This document shows positions 31,988 through 40,608 of a stretch of 42,497 bases of DNA, in pieces. Made by a program: the position numbers and the translations under genes. Source of the stretch: Desulfurococcales archaeon (GTDB taxonomy: Archaea; Thermoproteota; Thermoprotei_A; Sulfolobales; Desulfurococcaceae); contig WAPN01000029.1 in assembly GCA_015520735.1 (NCBI GenBank), positions 1 through 42,497 of the forward strand, in the 5' to 3' direction. The notes under the pieces were generated by a model, which worked only from the letters and a program-made list of their open reading frames with translations, searched no databases and was not told the origin of the DNA. The first letter of the stretch is position 1. Each line of letters begins with the position of its first letter.

Positions 31988-32902
31988 TCACATTTGTCCT
32001 GGCTCTATTATTATATGGCCGAATCCTGTTGCTCTTCCTACTCCAACGCCTAGTGCTGCCATGTATGTCATTATTTCTCCCAGGTATTTCTCCATGTCTA
32101 TGTATCTCCCATAGTACTTTAGGTAGTCCTGGTTGATGTAGAGGTTCATGTACCCGGTTATTGTTGGCTCCGGCCTGTGCTTATAGATGATCCATTTTAG
32201 CTTGACGGTTTTAAGGGTGGTGTACGGCTCGTTGAAGATCTTATGGAGTATCAGCAGTTGTCTCCTGTATTTCCTGAGGCTGTACGAGCCCGTGTTGTGC
32301 AGCATCAGGTAGATCGGTGTCGAGAATATGTTGAATACCGTTGGTATAAGTGATTTGTGCTTTGTCCGCTTAAACGGGTCTCTGAGCATTGTGGGGGAGG
32401 AGAACACTATCTTGAGCTTACCGCTCCTCAGAGCCCTCCTCGCAATATCTAATGATGCCTCCCTCATATTTATGTATTCGAGCTCGTTAAGTACAACACA
32501 TACCCTCTGATCCATGAAGACGAAACAGTCATCGAGACCCATCACCGCCTCCAAGAATTTTTCATGACTCAACAGCTTCTCGGGGAAACCAATATAGAAC
32601 CAGTAATCCCCATTCAAAACCACTCTGGAGGGCCTATCATCGCACCTGGCCGTATCACCCCTGCAATCAATACTGCTGTACACGCACCTAATCCTCCCAC
32701 CGACACGGGTATAGAGGGGAGAAACATGAATAAGCTTGGGATAACCAGACTTAGAAGGCTGGAAGAAACCACTGAGCTCCGGCAATACCCTAATAATAAT
32801 GGTCTTGACAAGCTTACCAGTGAACAAAACACCCCTAAAACCCTCAATGTACAAACCTATACGGAAGAAATGAATATTATTGCTCATCACACACAGCCCC
32901 AT
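31988..32902 (-). CDS. cas6: Cas6 crRNA-processing endoribonuclease
   Basis: This 304-residue RAMP protein has the diagnostic glycine-rich loop near its C-terminus, GVGVGRATGFGHIII (about 285-299). It cleaves the repeat RNA, leaving an 8-nt AUUGAAAG handle of the kind seen in both arrays. It is the last gene of the type I-A operon. The start may be ATG 32902 or the in-frame ATG 32887 (MSNNIHFFRIG), which fits Cas6 N-termini better. Confidence 0.88.
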   Translation of the reverse strand: MGLCVMSNNIHFFRIGLYIEGFRGVLFTGKLVKTIIIRVLPELSGFFQPSKSGYPKLIHVSPLYTRVGGRIRCVYSSIDCRGDTARCDDRPSRVVLNGDYWFYIGFPEKLLSHEKFLEAVMGLDDCFVFMDQRVCVVLNELEYINMREASLDIARRALRSGKLKIVFSSPTMLRDPFKRTKHKSLIPTVFNIFSTPIYLMLHNTGSYSLRKYRRQLLILHKIFNEPYTTLKTVKLKWIIYKHRPEPTITGYMNLYINQDYLKYYGRYIDMEKYLGEIMTYMAALGVGVGRATGFGHIIIEPGQM

Positions 32903-32914
32903 ATAGACAAGGTA

Positions 32915-33763
32915 TTATCTACACTCGACCGGTATAATAGCCGTAATCTCCTCTATTTCGCTTCTGGAGTAAAATTTTGAAGCATATCCTCCTAATTTAT
33001 CGCTTCTCTCTATTGATGCCGCCGTGTAATCAGCTAATGAGATTAATCCTGTCAATACGGCGTTGTATATAAAGGCTTCATTAACATTCTTGCTACGCAG
33101 GTAATCCTCTATTTTCTTGATTTTTTGCTCCAACGTTCTAGCTGTATAGAGGCTAAAAAGGGTATCACGCATGTTTGGTAGAGCTTTTTCAATAATATTA
33201 TCTAGTATGTTATTTAGTTGGTGGGACACTATCTCAGAATACCTTTCTAAGCATGTTTTTATGCCTAGAATATATTTTTCTAGATCACTTCTTTTCACAA
33301 CATTATATACGCCGTTCACGTATTTTATGAGTCCTCTGTTCATGGCTTCAATTAACTCGTTTAATCCACGGTTCATTGAATAATGATGTCTCTTAACGGA
33401 TTCCACTAAGAGATACCTCAGCATTTGATAATCTATTCCAGCTACATCATCCTCGAGGATTTCCTCGCTGATCCTATACATTAGTATGCCGCCAACAATT
33501 TCGTGGAACGCATATCCATAATTCCATTTGGCGGGTCTCTCTTGGTACATGGTCATTATTTTCCCTATATCATGTAGTAGAAACGGTAGGAGAAGGTAGG
33601 AGTGAATCACCTTTCTATGGTTATCTCCTTCTATTATCCTGCAAGTGACAGTATATAGTCTCTTGTTGATATTTGTCTTTAAAGCGACGAGAAGAGTGTC
33701 TATGGAGTGCCCAATTAAACTATATTTCCTGCCATCCTTAGCAATATATGCATGAAAATACAT
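32915..33763 (-). CDS. cas3'': Cas3'' HD nuclease
   Basis: This ~282-residue HD-domain nuclease is encoded separately from the helicase, as usual for type I-A. Metal ligands are visible as GHS (H24), LLHDIGK (H69, D70), FHE (H92) and KRHH (H131, H132), with a late SLADYTAA Asp. It degrades target DNA with the Cas3' helicase and Cascade. The start is set at ATG 33763, because GGAGGT lies seven bases before it; a frame-opening TTG at 33778 lacks such a site. Confidence 0.9.
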   Translation of the reverse strand: MYFHAYIAKDGRKYSLIGHSIDTLLVALKTNINKRLYTVTCRIIEGDNHRKVIHSYLLLPFLLHDIGKIMTMYQERPAKWNYGYAFHEIVGGILMYRISEEILEDDVAGIDYQMLRYLLVESVKRHHYSMNRGLNELIEAMNRGLIKYVNGVYNVVKRSDLEKYILGIKTCLERYSEIVSHQLNNILDNIIEKALPNMRDTLFSLYTARTLEQKIKKIEDYLRSKNVNEAFIYNAVLTGLISLADYTAASIERSDKLGGYASKFYSRSEIEEITAIIPVECR

Positions 33764-33790
33764 TGTTTCTACCTCCAATGGCTAACAATC

Positions 33791-35590
33791 CTAGTCCACC
33801 AACAATCCTTTCCAAGGCTTGTAGAGCCTAGGTTCGACTACTATGCCGGAAAAGAAGCCATTGCCGCGGTATGAGTTCCTATGAACCCTGTATCCACAGA
33901 GACTCCTACATATTATCTTCTTTAGTTCCGCAGGATCTCTTGGAGCTGTTTCAAAGCATGGATAAGGCTCACCGTTATCGTCAAAAACAATATATAGTAT
34001 GAATGATTTCCTTGAGAGGAGAGTGTTCGCCCTAATTATAAGCCAAGCTAAGCTTACTGGTACCGCTTCAATAAATAGTTCTTCAATAGTAATATCATTT
34101 ACCAAGTGTTGATCTGTGATATCCACTGGAAAAACAGGTATCAAAACACTATTCCTAATAATACCGGTGTTTTTCATACATGATTTATACATTAGCTCCC
34201 TCGTTTTACTCCAGCCTATTCTTGTTGAGAGAATTATTTCTTTGAGTGCAAGTAGAAGTCCGCTATCTGTACCTGGTGTTAATCCTTGGTAGATTTTCTC
34301 GATTAACTCGTAATAGCCTATGATGTTGCTTGAGCCTCTCCCCCTGGGCAATCTCCAGTTTATATTATCCCCGTACTCCTTGATCAGCTCGAGCGTATTC
34401 AGCACTATTTCGGGATCATATATGTTTTTATAGCTGTCCTCATTATCATTGATGATAAATACTTGGCCGGTTATGTCTTCCCGTAGTTCCCTGTTTATTC
34501 TCCCGATTCTTTGGACAAGGGTTGTCGGAGGAGCTGGATCAGTGTAGATAGCGTCGAAGCTTACGTCTATTCCGGCCTCAACTACCTGGGTAGCAACGAC
34601 TACATCCGCCTCACGTATTCTTTTCTCCATAGCTTCTCTTTCCGAGTGCTTAAGTCTTCCATGAACCAGAACAGGATCCAGATCCATTGATAGCAAATGG
34701 TCGTAAATATTCACAGCTCTAACGGGCCTATTGGTTATAATTAGTATTTTCTTCCCTGTCTCGGCTTTGTCCTTTATTTCTTTCGCAAGCTTGTTGAACT
34801 TTATTGATAGGATCTCTGTTTTCCATCGAGTAGATTCTACTCTTTGATCGAATTCCCTATCTACTGCTTCGCCAACGACTTTCCCGTTTACTCTGATCTT
34901 ATCCCCATACTTTATCCACAGCGCCACGCCGTTTTTCGACCTAGTATAAGCCAGTATTCTCCTATAGATGGTGTTTCCCAAGATTACGGGGATCGTCGCG
35001 GAGATTATCGATATTGGCGTGTTTAGGTAAGGGAGGACACTGACTAAGGATGTGAAACTAGTATATAGTTTCTCCTCCGGTGCTCCTGGATCGCCACCGT
35101 ATAGATGGGCTTCATCAAGTGTTATCATTGAGGTAAATATCATTGATCTGCTCGCTTCGTAGTGCTTGTAGTACGTGTTGGGTTCGCCGATAGATAGCTT
35201 TAACATGTTTAGCATGAAGCTATCGATCGTCGTTATATTATATAGTTTAGTGTAGAACGGGTCTTTTCCTGATAGAGTCATGCCGCTTGCTTGATACCCC
35301 ACATTGTTCTTCACGTCTTTAATCATGTTAAATGGATATTTATCTCCTTCCAAAAGATCTGTATATAGACTCCTAATTATGCTCCTCATGGGTAGTACGT
35401 GTATGTACCCGTAGAATACTCCTGATCTGCGTGTCTTATAGGCTATAAACGGAAATACTGATGATTTACCATAACCAGTTGGTGCTTCATATATTGTTAT
35501 AAGTGGCTTATTCGTCCTGCTATAGTGTTTCTCATAGGTTTCAATGAGAAAATCGTTAAGTATCCTCAAGACTGGTATATATCCCTCCAT
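33791..35590 (-). CDS. cas3': Cas3' superfamily 2 helicase
   Basis: This 599-residue helicase has motif I EAPTGYGKSS (35-44), the DEAH box TLDEAHLYGGD (158-168), motif III SAT and motif VI VQRIGRINREL. It unwinds DNA recruited by the type I-A Cascade while Cas3'' cuts it. Its start overlaps the end of csa4 by 25 bases. The ATG at 35590 has GGAGG only one base upstream, so the true start may be slightly downstream. Confidence 0.93.
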   Translation of the reverse strand: MEGYIPVLRILNDFLIETYEKHYSRTNKPLITIYEAPTGYGKSSVFPFIAYKTRRSGVFYGYIHVLPMRSIIRSLYTDLLEGDKYPFNMIKDVKNNVGYQASGMTLSGKDPFYTKLYNITTIDSFMLNMLKLSIGEPNTYYKHYEASRSMIFTSMITLDEAHLYGGDPGAPEEKLYTSFTSLVSVLPYLNTPISIISATIPVILGNTIYRRILAYTRSKNGVALWIKYGDKIRVNGKVVGEAVDREFDQRVESTRWKTEILSIKFNKLAKEIKDKAETGKKILIITNRPVRAVNIYDHLLSMDLDPVLVHGRLKHSEREAMEKRIREADVVVATQVVEAGIDVSFDAIYTDPAPPTTLVQRIGRINRELREDITGQVFIINDNEDSYKNIYDPEIVLNTLELIKEYGDNINWRLPRGRGSSNIIGYYELIEKIYQGLTPGTDSGLLLALKEIILSTRIGWSKTRELMYKSCMKNTGIIRNSVLIPVFPVDITDQHLVNDITIEELFIEAVPVSLAWLIIRANTLLSRKSFILYIVFDDNGEPYPCFETAPRDPAELKKIICRSLCGYRVHRNSYRGNGFFSGIVVEPRLYKPWKGLLVD

Positions 35591-36723
35591 TCCTCCAGCT
35601 TAATTATATTCGATAGATCTCTAATGAGAATATTGAGCGCTCCCAGCGGATGATCCACTTTATCCTTCAGCATGAAGTATAGTCTTCTCCAAGGAGTATT
35701 CTTACCGCCTTTCTCTAATGAGCTAATAATACTGTCCCTGACAAGGGCTATGGTCCTTATACAATCATATAGTGCTTCCCCAGATCCTCTTGACGCCCTA
35801 TAAATATCCGACACTATAGTTATGAGTGGGGCTATAAATTCTGCAACTGTTTGGAACCTAGCTGATTTCCTCGCTCTAGGCAACTCATCATAATATATTC
35901 TCAGCAGATCAAGTATTGCATTAATAATTTCTCTCGAAGTTTCAGATAGGTCTGATATGATGTCCTCCAATCCTTCACTAGCCAATAGTTCGCTGCGAAC
36001 GAGTGTAGGTCTCTTTCCCGACTTATCTATTGTAATTAGGAAACCTAGCGGTGATCCGCTGATTATTCCGAGCTCTGCTATATAGTTTGCCACTATGTAG
36101 GCGAGAATATTAGGTGGGGAACTATAGTATTCCGCTATTTTCTCCTTGATTTCCTTTAACAATACTGATTCAATGTATTGTAGTGGGGTAAGATAGACCA
36201 TGAATCCCTTTCCACTTTGAGTAACGTAGCCAATGTATCCTCCTAAGACTGCTAGAGCAAGTGATATGACACTCATATGCTTGTAGGGATGCTCCTTGTG
36301 TTTATCGGAAATCCTAGCTATATATCCCGGTTTTGAATACTCGAAAAACTCTATCCTGGCTAGGGCTGGTGCTGTTAATTTCTTGGCTAGATTATTATAC
36401 CCGCCGTTTTTGAGCGATTCTATGACAAATCTTATAATTGTTGTCGGGTCATCTTTACTATAGAATGATCCCAGAACCTTTCCTATGCTTGTATTATCAT
36501 TGCCTGTGAAGTAGAAGCATTTTACTCTTCTAACATAAAACTGCTGAAGTGTTCCCTCTATTTCCTGAGCAAACAAGACTGGATCATTTATACATATAGT
36601 ATTGTCTCTTAGTTCGTAAAGGGATTTATCCATATAGTTGAGTGACAGGTCTATGAAGATCCTGCCGAGCGTGCCAGGCGGATATAGTTCTATGCATAGA
36701 TGATCACTCATACACACTATCAC
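35566..36723 (-). CDS. csa4: Csa4 / Cas8a2, type I-A Cascade large subunit
   Basis: This 385-residue protein between cas5 and cas3' matches Csa4 (Cas8a2) in position, size and general pattern. It starts with an N-terminal MSDHLCIELYPPGTLGRIFIDL stretch, is rich in Ile/Tyr and ends in a helical C-terminus. It is thought to recognise the PAM region in type I-A Cascade. It starts with GTG 36723, overlapping the cas5 stop by four bases, or with ATG 36711. The family diverges fast, so part of the call rests on its neighbours. Confidence 0.82.
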   Translation of the reverse strand: MIVCMSDHLCIELYPPGTLGRIFIDLSLNYMDKSLYELRDNTICINDPVLFAQEIEGTLQQFYVRRVKCFYFTGNDNTSIGKVLGSFYSKDDPTTIIRFVIESLKNGGYNNLAKKLTAPALARIEFFEYSKPGYIARISDKHKEHPYKHMSVISLALAVLGGYIGYVTQSGKGFMVYLTPLQYIESVLLKEIKEKIAEYYSSPPNILAYIVANYIAELGIISGSPLGFLITIDKSGKRPTLVRSELLASEGLEDIISDLSETSREIINAILDLLRIYYDELPRARKSARFQTVAEFIAPLITIVSDIYRASRGSGEALYDCIRTIALVRDSIISSLEKGGKNTPWRRLYFMLKDKVDHPLGALNILIRDLSNIIKLEEWRDIYQS

Positions 36724-37511
36724 CTTATATCTAGTTTTTCCTTGGGAAGTATGAGTGGAGAATATGGTGTCTCAACGACAGCAGCGTCTTCTAGCGGCTT
36801 TACCTTCATAGTGCCACCATATACTCTGCTTGTAAATTCTGGGACGACGTATTTGTCGAGATATTCTTCGTATTTTTTAGGCATGTACGAAGTATATGCT
36901 TCCCTCATAATTTTCCAGAAGTAGATGATCCTGTAGTTTTCCCTAGGCTCTACTATGTTTAAAGGTGTTGGGAAAATTGTACTGATGGTCTTTTGTTCTT
37001 CGGTTACTGTTAGTTGTTTTACTAGTTTTACACTTCTTACTGATACCAGTCCTTCCTTGCTACCGATCCTCGTGATCCCCCATGCCGCCTTGGCTAGTTC
37101 TTCACCGTATTCCTGCTCGACTATGTAGGCGATTACAGCGTTTGATGGTGAGTATATTTTACCCGTGCCTATGGCGGCTGACCAGAATCTTTCATCCATT
37201 TTATATCGGGTCCTAAGATAAGCGTAGGAGTAGTATTTGTTAATATCAATTATCTCGGTAACGCATGGTCGGGGATAGCCCATAGCGGCGTAGCTCACAA
37301 TATCTAGTAACTTAACGGCTGGACTGTACGCTTTCTTAACATGATAAATAGTCTCCACAGGCTCTCTCAGTCTTAGATATGGGGCAGCTAACGCTCCTAT
37401 CAAGGTTGTTGGGGGAGGGTAGGGCAGGGCTTGTCCTCCCCCGCTTTGATATGGTGGCCTGATCATGTGGCCCCATGAAAAAACTATATCTACTAATAAG
37501 ATGCTCTTCAA
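36720..37511 (-). CDS. cas5: Cas5a RAMP protein
   Basis: This 263-residue protein has the Cas5 N-terminal region VDIVFSWGHMIRPPYQSGGG followed by LPYPPPTTLIGALAAPYLR, characteristic of type I-A Cas5. It holds the 5' handle of crRNA in the Cascade complex. The start is TTG 37511, two bases after the csa2 stop. The C-terminus overlaps csa4. Confidence 0.92.
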   Translation of the reverse strand: MKSILLVDIVFSWGHMIRPPYQSGGGQALPYPPPTTLIGALAAPYLRLREPVETIYHVKKAYSPAVKLLDIVSYAAMGYPRPCVTEIIDINKYYSYAYLRTRYKMDERFWSAAIGTGKIYSPSNAVIAYIVEQEYGEELAKAAWGITRIGSKEGLVSVRSVKLVKQLTVTEEQKTISTIFPTPLNIVEPRENYRIIYFWKIMREAYTSYMPKKYEEYLDKYVVPEFTSRVYGGTMKVKPLEDAAVVETPYSPLILPKEKLDIR

Positions 37512-37513
37512 CC

Positions 37514-38536
37514 TTACTTCATCCCCAATAGTTCTTGTATGTACTCATAGGATATGTTGAATGCTTCGTCGGGTGTCTTGGCCTCGTATATGCTTACACG
37601 GGACTCCCCGGCTACCGGTTTTCCTTCCGCCGAATAGTATGCTAGGAGCGCTTTCTCATCTATCTTTGATGCCCCCTTACCTAGTAGTTCTACAGCATGG
37701 TTCACTGATTCTATTGTCTCCTCAATGTACTTGCTCGTATGTGCTGGCCGGACATTCAGGGTTAGCGGATGCGTAGTGAGTATTGCTAGGCTCATTATCT
37801 TCCAGTTAGGCGTGAACCTCGTCCTTTTTGCTCCGAAGAGCATTTGTGTTACTAGTAGATGCATTGCTTTGAATGCTGCCTCAATCCTCTTAGATCTCTC
37901 CTCAGGGGATACCAGGAGCTTCGGCTTACTGTTTTCTAAAGCTATGCTTGAAACGCCTATTCCGTCTATGTCTAGCCCGAGCGTTAACACATATAGAGCG
38001 CTTCCAGCTTCTATATTATATATTGCTTGTGTCTGGATCGACAGGGGATCGTATCTGACATGGAATTGTGCCTCCGCAGCACTTGTCTTGATAGAGTCTA
38101 GTGCTGGGATCATGTATCCTGCGTAGAATCTGCTCGTCCTTTTTAGAGCTGCGTCAGTGTTTAAGAAGCCGCCTATGTCTTCGACCACGCAGTGCTTAAC
38201 GATCGTCTCCTCGACGCTCTCCGGTTTCTTGAAGTCGGGTGCTGGGATACCTGTTCTTTTGAACACATTTTTATCCGTGTGTTTGAGGAATATGCCTTGC
38301 CTACATAGATTACACACTGGTAGACCTGTTTCCTCAGCTATCTTTGCGAGTATTTCCTGGTAAGCATGAGCTATGCTCTCACCACTGATCACCGGAACGT
38401 ATCTGAGAATATACCCGTTACTTGTTGGAATGACTACTGGTGCTCTTCGATGCTTCACATAGTTGCCGGCGCTTTCAGTCATATTTAGCGCTTCAATATT
38501 TAATAGGATCCGGGCCGAGATGCTCGTATAAACCAT
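37514..38536 (-). CDS. csa2: Csa2 / Cas7 backbone subunit
   Basis: This 340-residue protein begins with SISARILLNIEALNMTESAG and NYVKHRRAPVV, then YVPVISGESIAHAYQEIL, all hallmark patterns of Csa2 (Cas7). Multiple copies coat the crRNA spacer in type I-A Cascade. It lies between csa5 and cas5 with three- and two-base spacings, indicating a single transcript. Confidence 0.94.
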   Translation of the reverse strand: MVYTSISARILLNIEALNMTESAGNYVKHRRAPVVIPTSNGYILRYVPVISGESIAHAYQEILAKIAEETGLPVCNLCRQGIFLKHTDKNVFKRTGIPAPDFKKPESVEETIVKHCVVEDIGGFLNTDAALKRTSRFYAGYMIPALDSIKTSAAEAQFHVRYDPLSIQTQAIYNIEAGSALYVLTLGLDIDGIGVSSIALENSKPKLLVSPEERSKRIEAAFKAMHLLVTQMLFGAKRTRFTPNWKIMSLAILTTHPLTLNVRPAHTSKYIEETIESVNHAVELLGKGASKIDEKALLAYYSAEGKPVAGESRVSIYEAKTPDEAFNISYEYIQELLGMK

Positions 38537-38539
38537 GCT

Positions 38540-38989
38540 TTATTCACCCTCTCCCTTCTCGTGGATTGAAAAAGCCTCTAATACAAGTCTTCTCGCATAT
38601 GACGGATCTTCTCTCACCTTTGCAAGGAAACCCTTTATCTCGTCTTCTCTCGGGAGACGCGGGCACGGCATACACTGGATCTTACCTTTTAGATCGTCTA
38701 GTCCCTCTAGTACCTCGACTACATCGCCATAAATACCGTATCCGAGCCTCTTATCCTCATCATATTCGCAGCACCTCACTGTAAACTCTCTACCATCTTT
38801 CTCCGACCTCATCCTAACAACAATGCTCCTACCATATAAGCTACTTATAGTTCGGAGCATGTCATAAAGCGCTATCTCTATTGCTTCAGAACCCATGGCC
38901 ATAGCCATTCTGTCCACAGGCCCATACCGTTTCGTGTCAATGAAGTACTTGATGATTTTCACAATACTTTCATACCCATCGCCAGGCAT
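38540..38989 (-). CDS. csa5: Csa5, type I-A small subunit (Cas11a)
   Basis: This ~149-residue protein is the first gene of the interference operon, with the Csa5 pattern VDRMAMAMGSEAIEIALYDML near residues 26-46. It binds target DNA with the large subunit. I place the start at ATG 38989, where GAGGGAG precedes it at the right distance. The upstream ATG at 39025 lies only a few bases from the TATA box, too close to be transcribed. Confidence 0.85.
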   Translation of the reverse strand: MPGDGYESIVKIIKYFIDTKRYGPVDRMAMAMGSEAIEIALYDMLRTISSLYGRSIVVRMRSEKDGREFTVRCCEYDEDKRLGYGIYGDVVEVLEGLDDLKGKIQCMPCPRLPREDEIKGFLAKVREDPSYARRLVLEAFSIHEKGEGE

Positions 38990-39025
38990 TTTCAACTCCC
39001 TCTGATTATCTTCATTAGATATCAA

Positions 39026-39161
39026 GGTATATAAATCTTATGCGTTTCTTAGGTTTCAGAATTATTCCCAAATATAGAAACAACCATAAAAAGTGTTCTC
39101 ACAAAGAGAAACAATTAATAAACTAAACACCTAACTACAAGATATAGGGGTGACTTATAAA
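39026..39161. promoter_or_regulatory. Divergent promoter of the cas interference operon and csa3
   Basis: On the - strand, GATTTATATACC (39027-39038) is a strong TATA box for csa5. On the + strand, TTAATAAAC (39115-39123) is a likely TATA box for csa3, and AGGGGTGA (39146-39153) its Shine-Dalgarno sequence. Two segments, GAAACAACCA (39077-39086) and GAAACAATTAATAAAC (39108-39123), resemble the first half of the CRISPR repeat, 31 bp apart. The second covers the csa3 TATA element. Confidence 0.55.
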
Positions 39162-39827
39162 ATGACCACCATCCTCCTGGCAACACTGGGATTTGACGAA
39201 AGACACGTCATACGTAGCCTACTAGCCATGGGGATGGGCGGCGTCTCAAAAATAGTATTACTTATACCGTCATGGAATATCGATGAGAGGACAAGGAAAG
39301 CCGTCCAGGAAATAAAAAATATAGCAGGACTCGCAGGGATCAAGGAGGAAAACATACTATTGCACAGAGTAGATATAGAAGACTTCTGGACCGCTGTTTC
39401 CCAGATCATGGACATCTTTAAAAAAGAAATACTGAGAGGAAACAGCAAGTTCAAGATAAGCCTTGGGGGAGGCTTGAGAGCATTAGTTATTGAGGCATAT
39501 ACTGCTGCATTACTCGTCAAGCAGGAGAACATAGATATCGATATCAGAATAGACATCGAGGCACGAGACAAATCAATAGAAATAAATCCGAAAAACATAC
39601 CCATATGCGAAACACCGACAACACTAGAGCTAGAAATACTTGAAAAACTCCAAGAAAACCCGAGCATAACCCTTACAAGGCTGTCGAAGATACTGGAAAA
39701 GCCAAAAACAACAATATGGAAAACCGTGAAAAAGCTTGAAGAAAAACACCTGCTAGAAAAAAAGGACAATAAATACATGCTTACAACCAAGGCGAAAACA
39801 TTACTAAAAATCTACCGGGCCCATTAA
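39162..39827 (+). CDS. csa3: Csa3-type CARF-wHTH regulator (right copy)
   Basis: This 221-residue regulator has a CARF domain (about 1-145) opening with TTILLATLGFDE, and SLGGGLRALV at 100-109 in the ligand-binding site. A winged helix at about 155-221 (LTRLSKILEKPKTTIWKTVKKL) follows. ATG 39162 is chosen over GTG 39150 because AGGGGTGA lies eight bases before it. It is divergent from the interference operon, the position of Csa3b-type regulators that control interference genes. Its sequence differs from the adaptation-side copy at 583. Confidence 0.9.
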   Translation: MTTILLATLGFDERHVIRSLLAMGMGGVSKIVLLIPSWNIDERTRKAVQEIKNIAGLAGIKEENILLHRVDIEDFWTAVSQIMDIFKKEILRGNSKFKISLGGGLRALVIEAYTAALLVKQENIDIDIRIDIEARDKSIEINPKNIPICETPTTLELEILEKLQENPSITLTRLSKILEKPKTTIWKTVKKLEEKHLLEKKDNKYMLTTKAKTLLKIYRAH

Positions 39828-40608
39828 TACTATTCAAAACCACCTGTTAATTTGTTCTTCAGGAATCCCGATGCAACTACACTAACTGGCCGCCGACTAC
39901 GCCCGGATTTCCCGAGAACCAGTCAAATACGTCTTGTATACATATCCTAGTTGACTCAAGAAAATAATTATTTTCTCAACAGATCTAGTCTAGGCCGCAG
40001 TAATATTAGAGACAGATAGGGCACCACTACTAAATCATCACCTTATAGTTATATGTTTATATTGAGATATCCTCGTGTAAGGGCGTCGTGAGTGCAAGCT
40101 ATTATCCGGTGTAACGGGGATAACGTATTAGTAAAAGGTAAAAGCCGAACAACTAACTATGTTATCGCCGAATAATCATATTTCTTTTAAGTATTTTTCG
40201 ATCTCCGGGATAGTAGGTGGGGCCCCAGACAACACCAAGACATACCGAAAATTATAACAGAGAACCAGTTGCGAGATAGTGGAAATACTGCGCTCCATTA
40301 TAGCTATTATATGGAGGTAGTTGTTCATTAAGTACATCGACTCCGGTAGAAAAGCATACATATAATGGATCCTCATAGGGGCTTTCAATCCTATTTAATC
40401 CCTATAGGTGATACTATGAGGATCGAGTTTGTTCCAAGCAGAATACTACGCTCACCTTATAAGATGCGAGATATTTAAGAGAATAAGTGCATGTTTCAGA
40501 TTTTTGCTATGTTTCTCTATATAAAGTATCTAACATACAATAATGGTGCTTCCATAGTAATCCTTATGTACTGGTGGGGGTACTAGTTACTAGTAGGGGT
40601 ACTAGTAT
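39828..40608. other. Gene-poor region with gene scraps and an orphan repeat-like unit
   Basis: I see no convincing gene. A 70-codon frame on the - strand (40176-40388) has no Shine-Dalgarno sequence and starts with TTG. A 20-codon frame at 40416-40478 (MRIEFVPSRILRSPYKMRDI) does have GGTGAT eight bases upstream and may be the stump of a lost gene. CTTTCAATCC at 40382-40391 resembles the start of a CRISPR repeat. Three TACTAGT copies close the region. Confidence 0.4.
40581..40606. repeat. Three TACTAGT units just before the ATPase gene
   Basis: TACTAGT occurs at 40581-40587, 40588-40594 and 40600-40606, each containing the palindrome ACTAGT. The longer GGGGTACTAGT is repeated at 40577-40587 and 40596-40606. 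The last copy ends two bases before the ATG at 40609. Such placement would let a bound protein, or the gene product itself, block transcription or translation. Confidence 0.6.
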
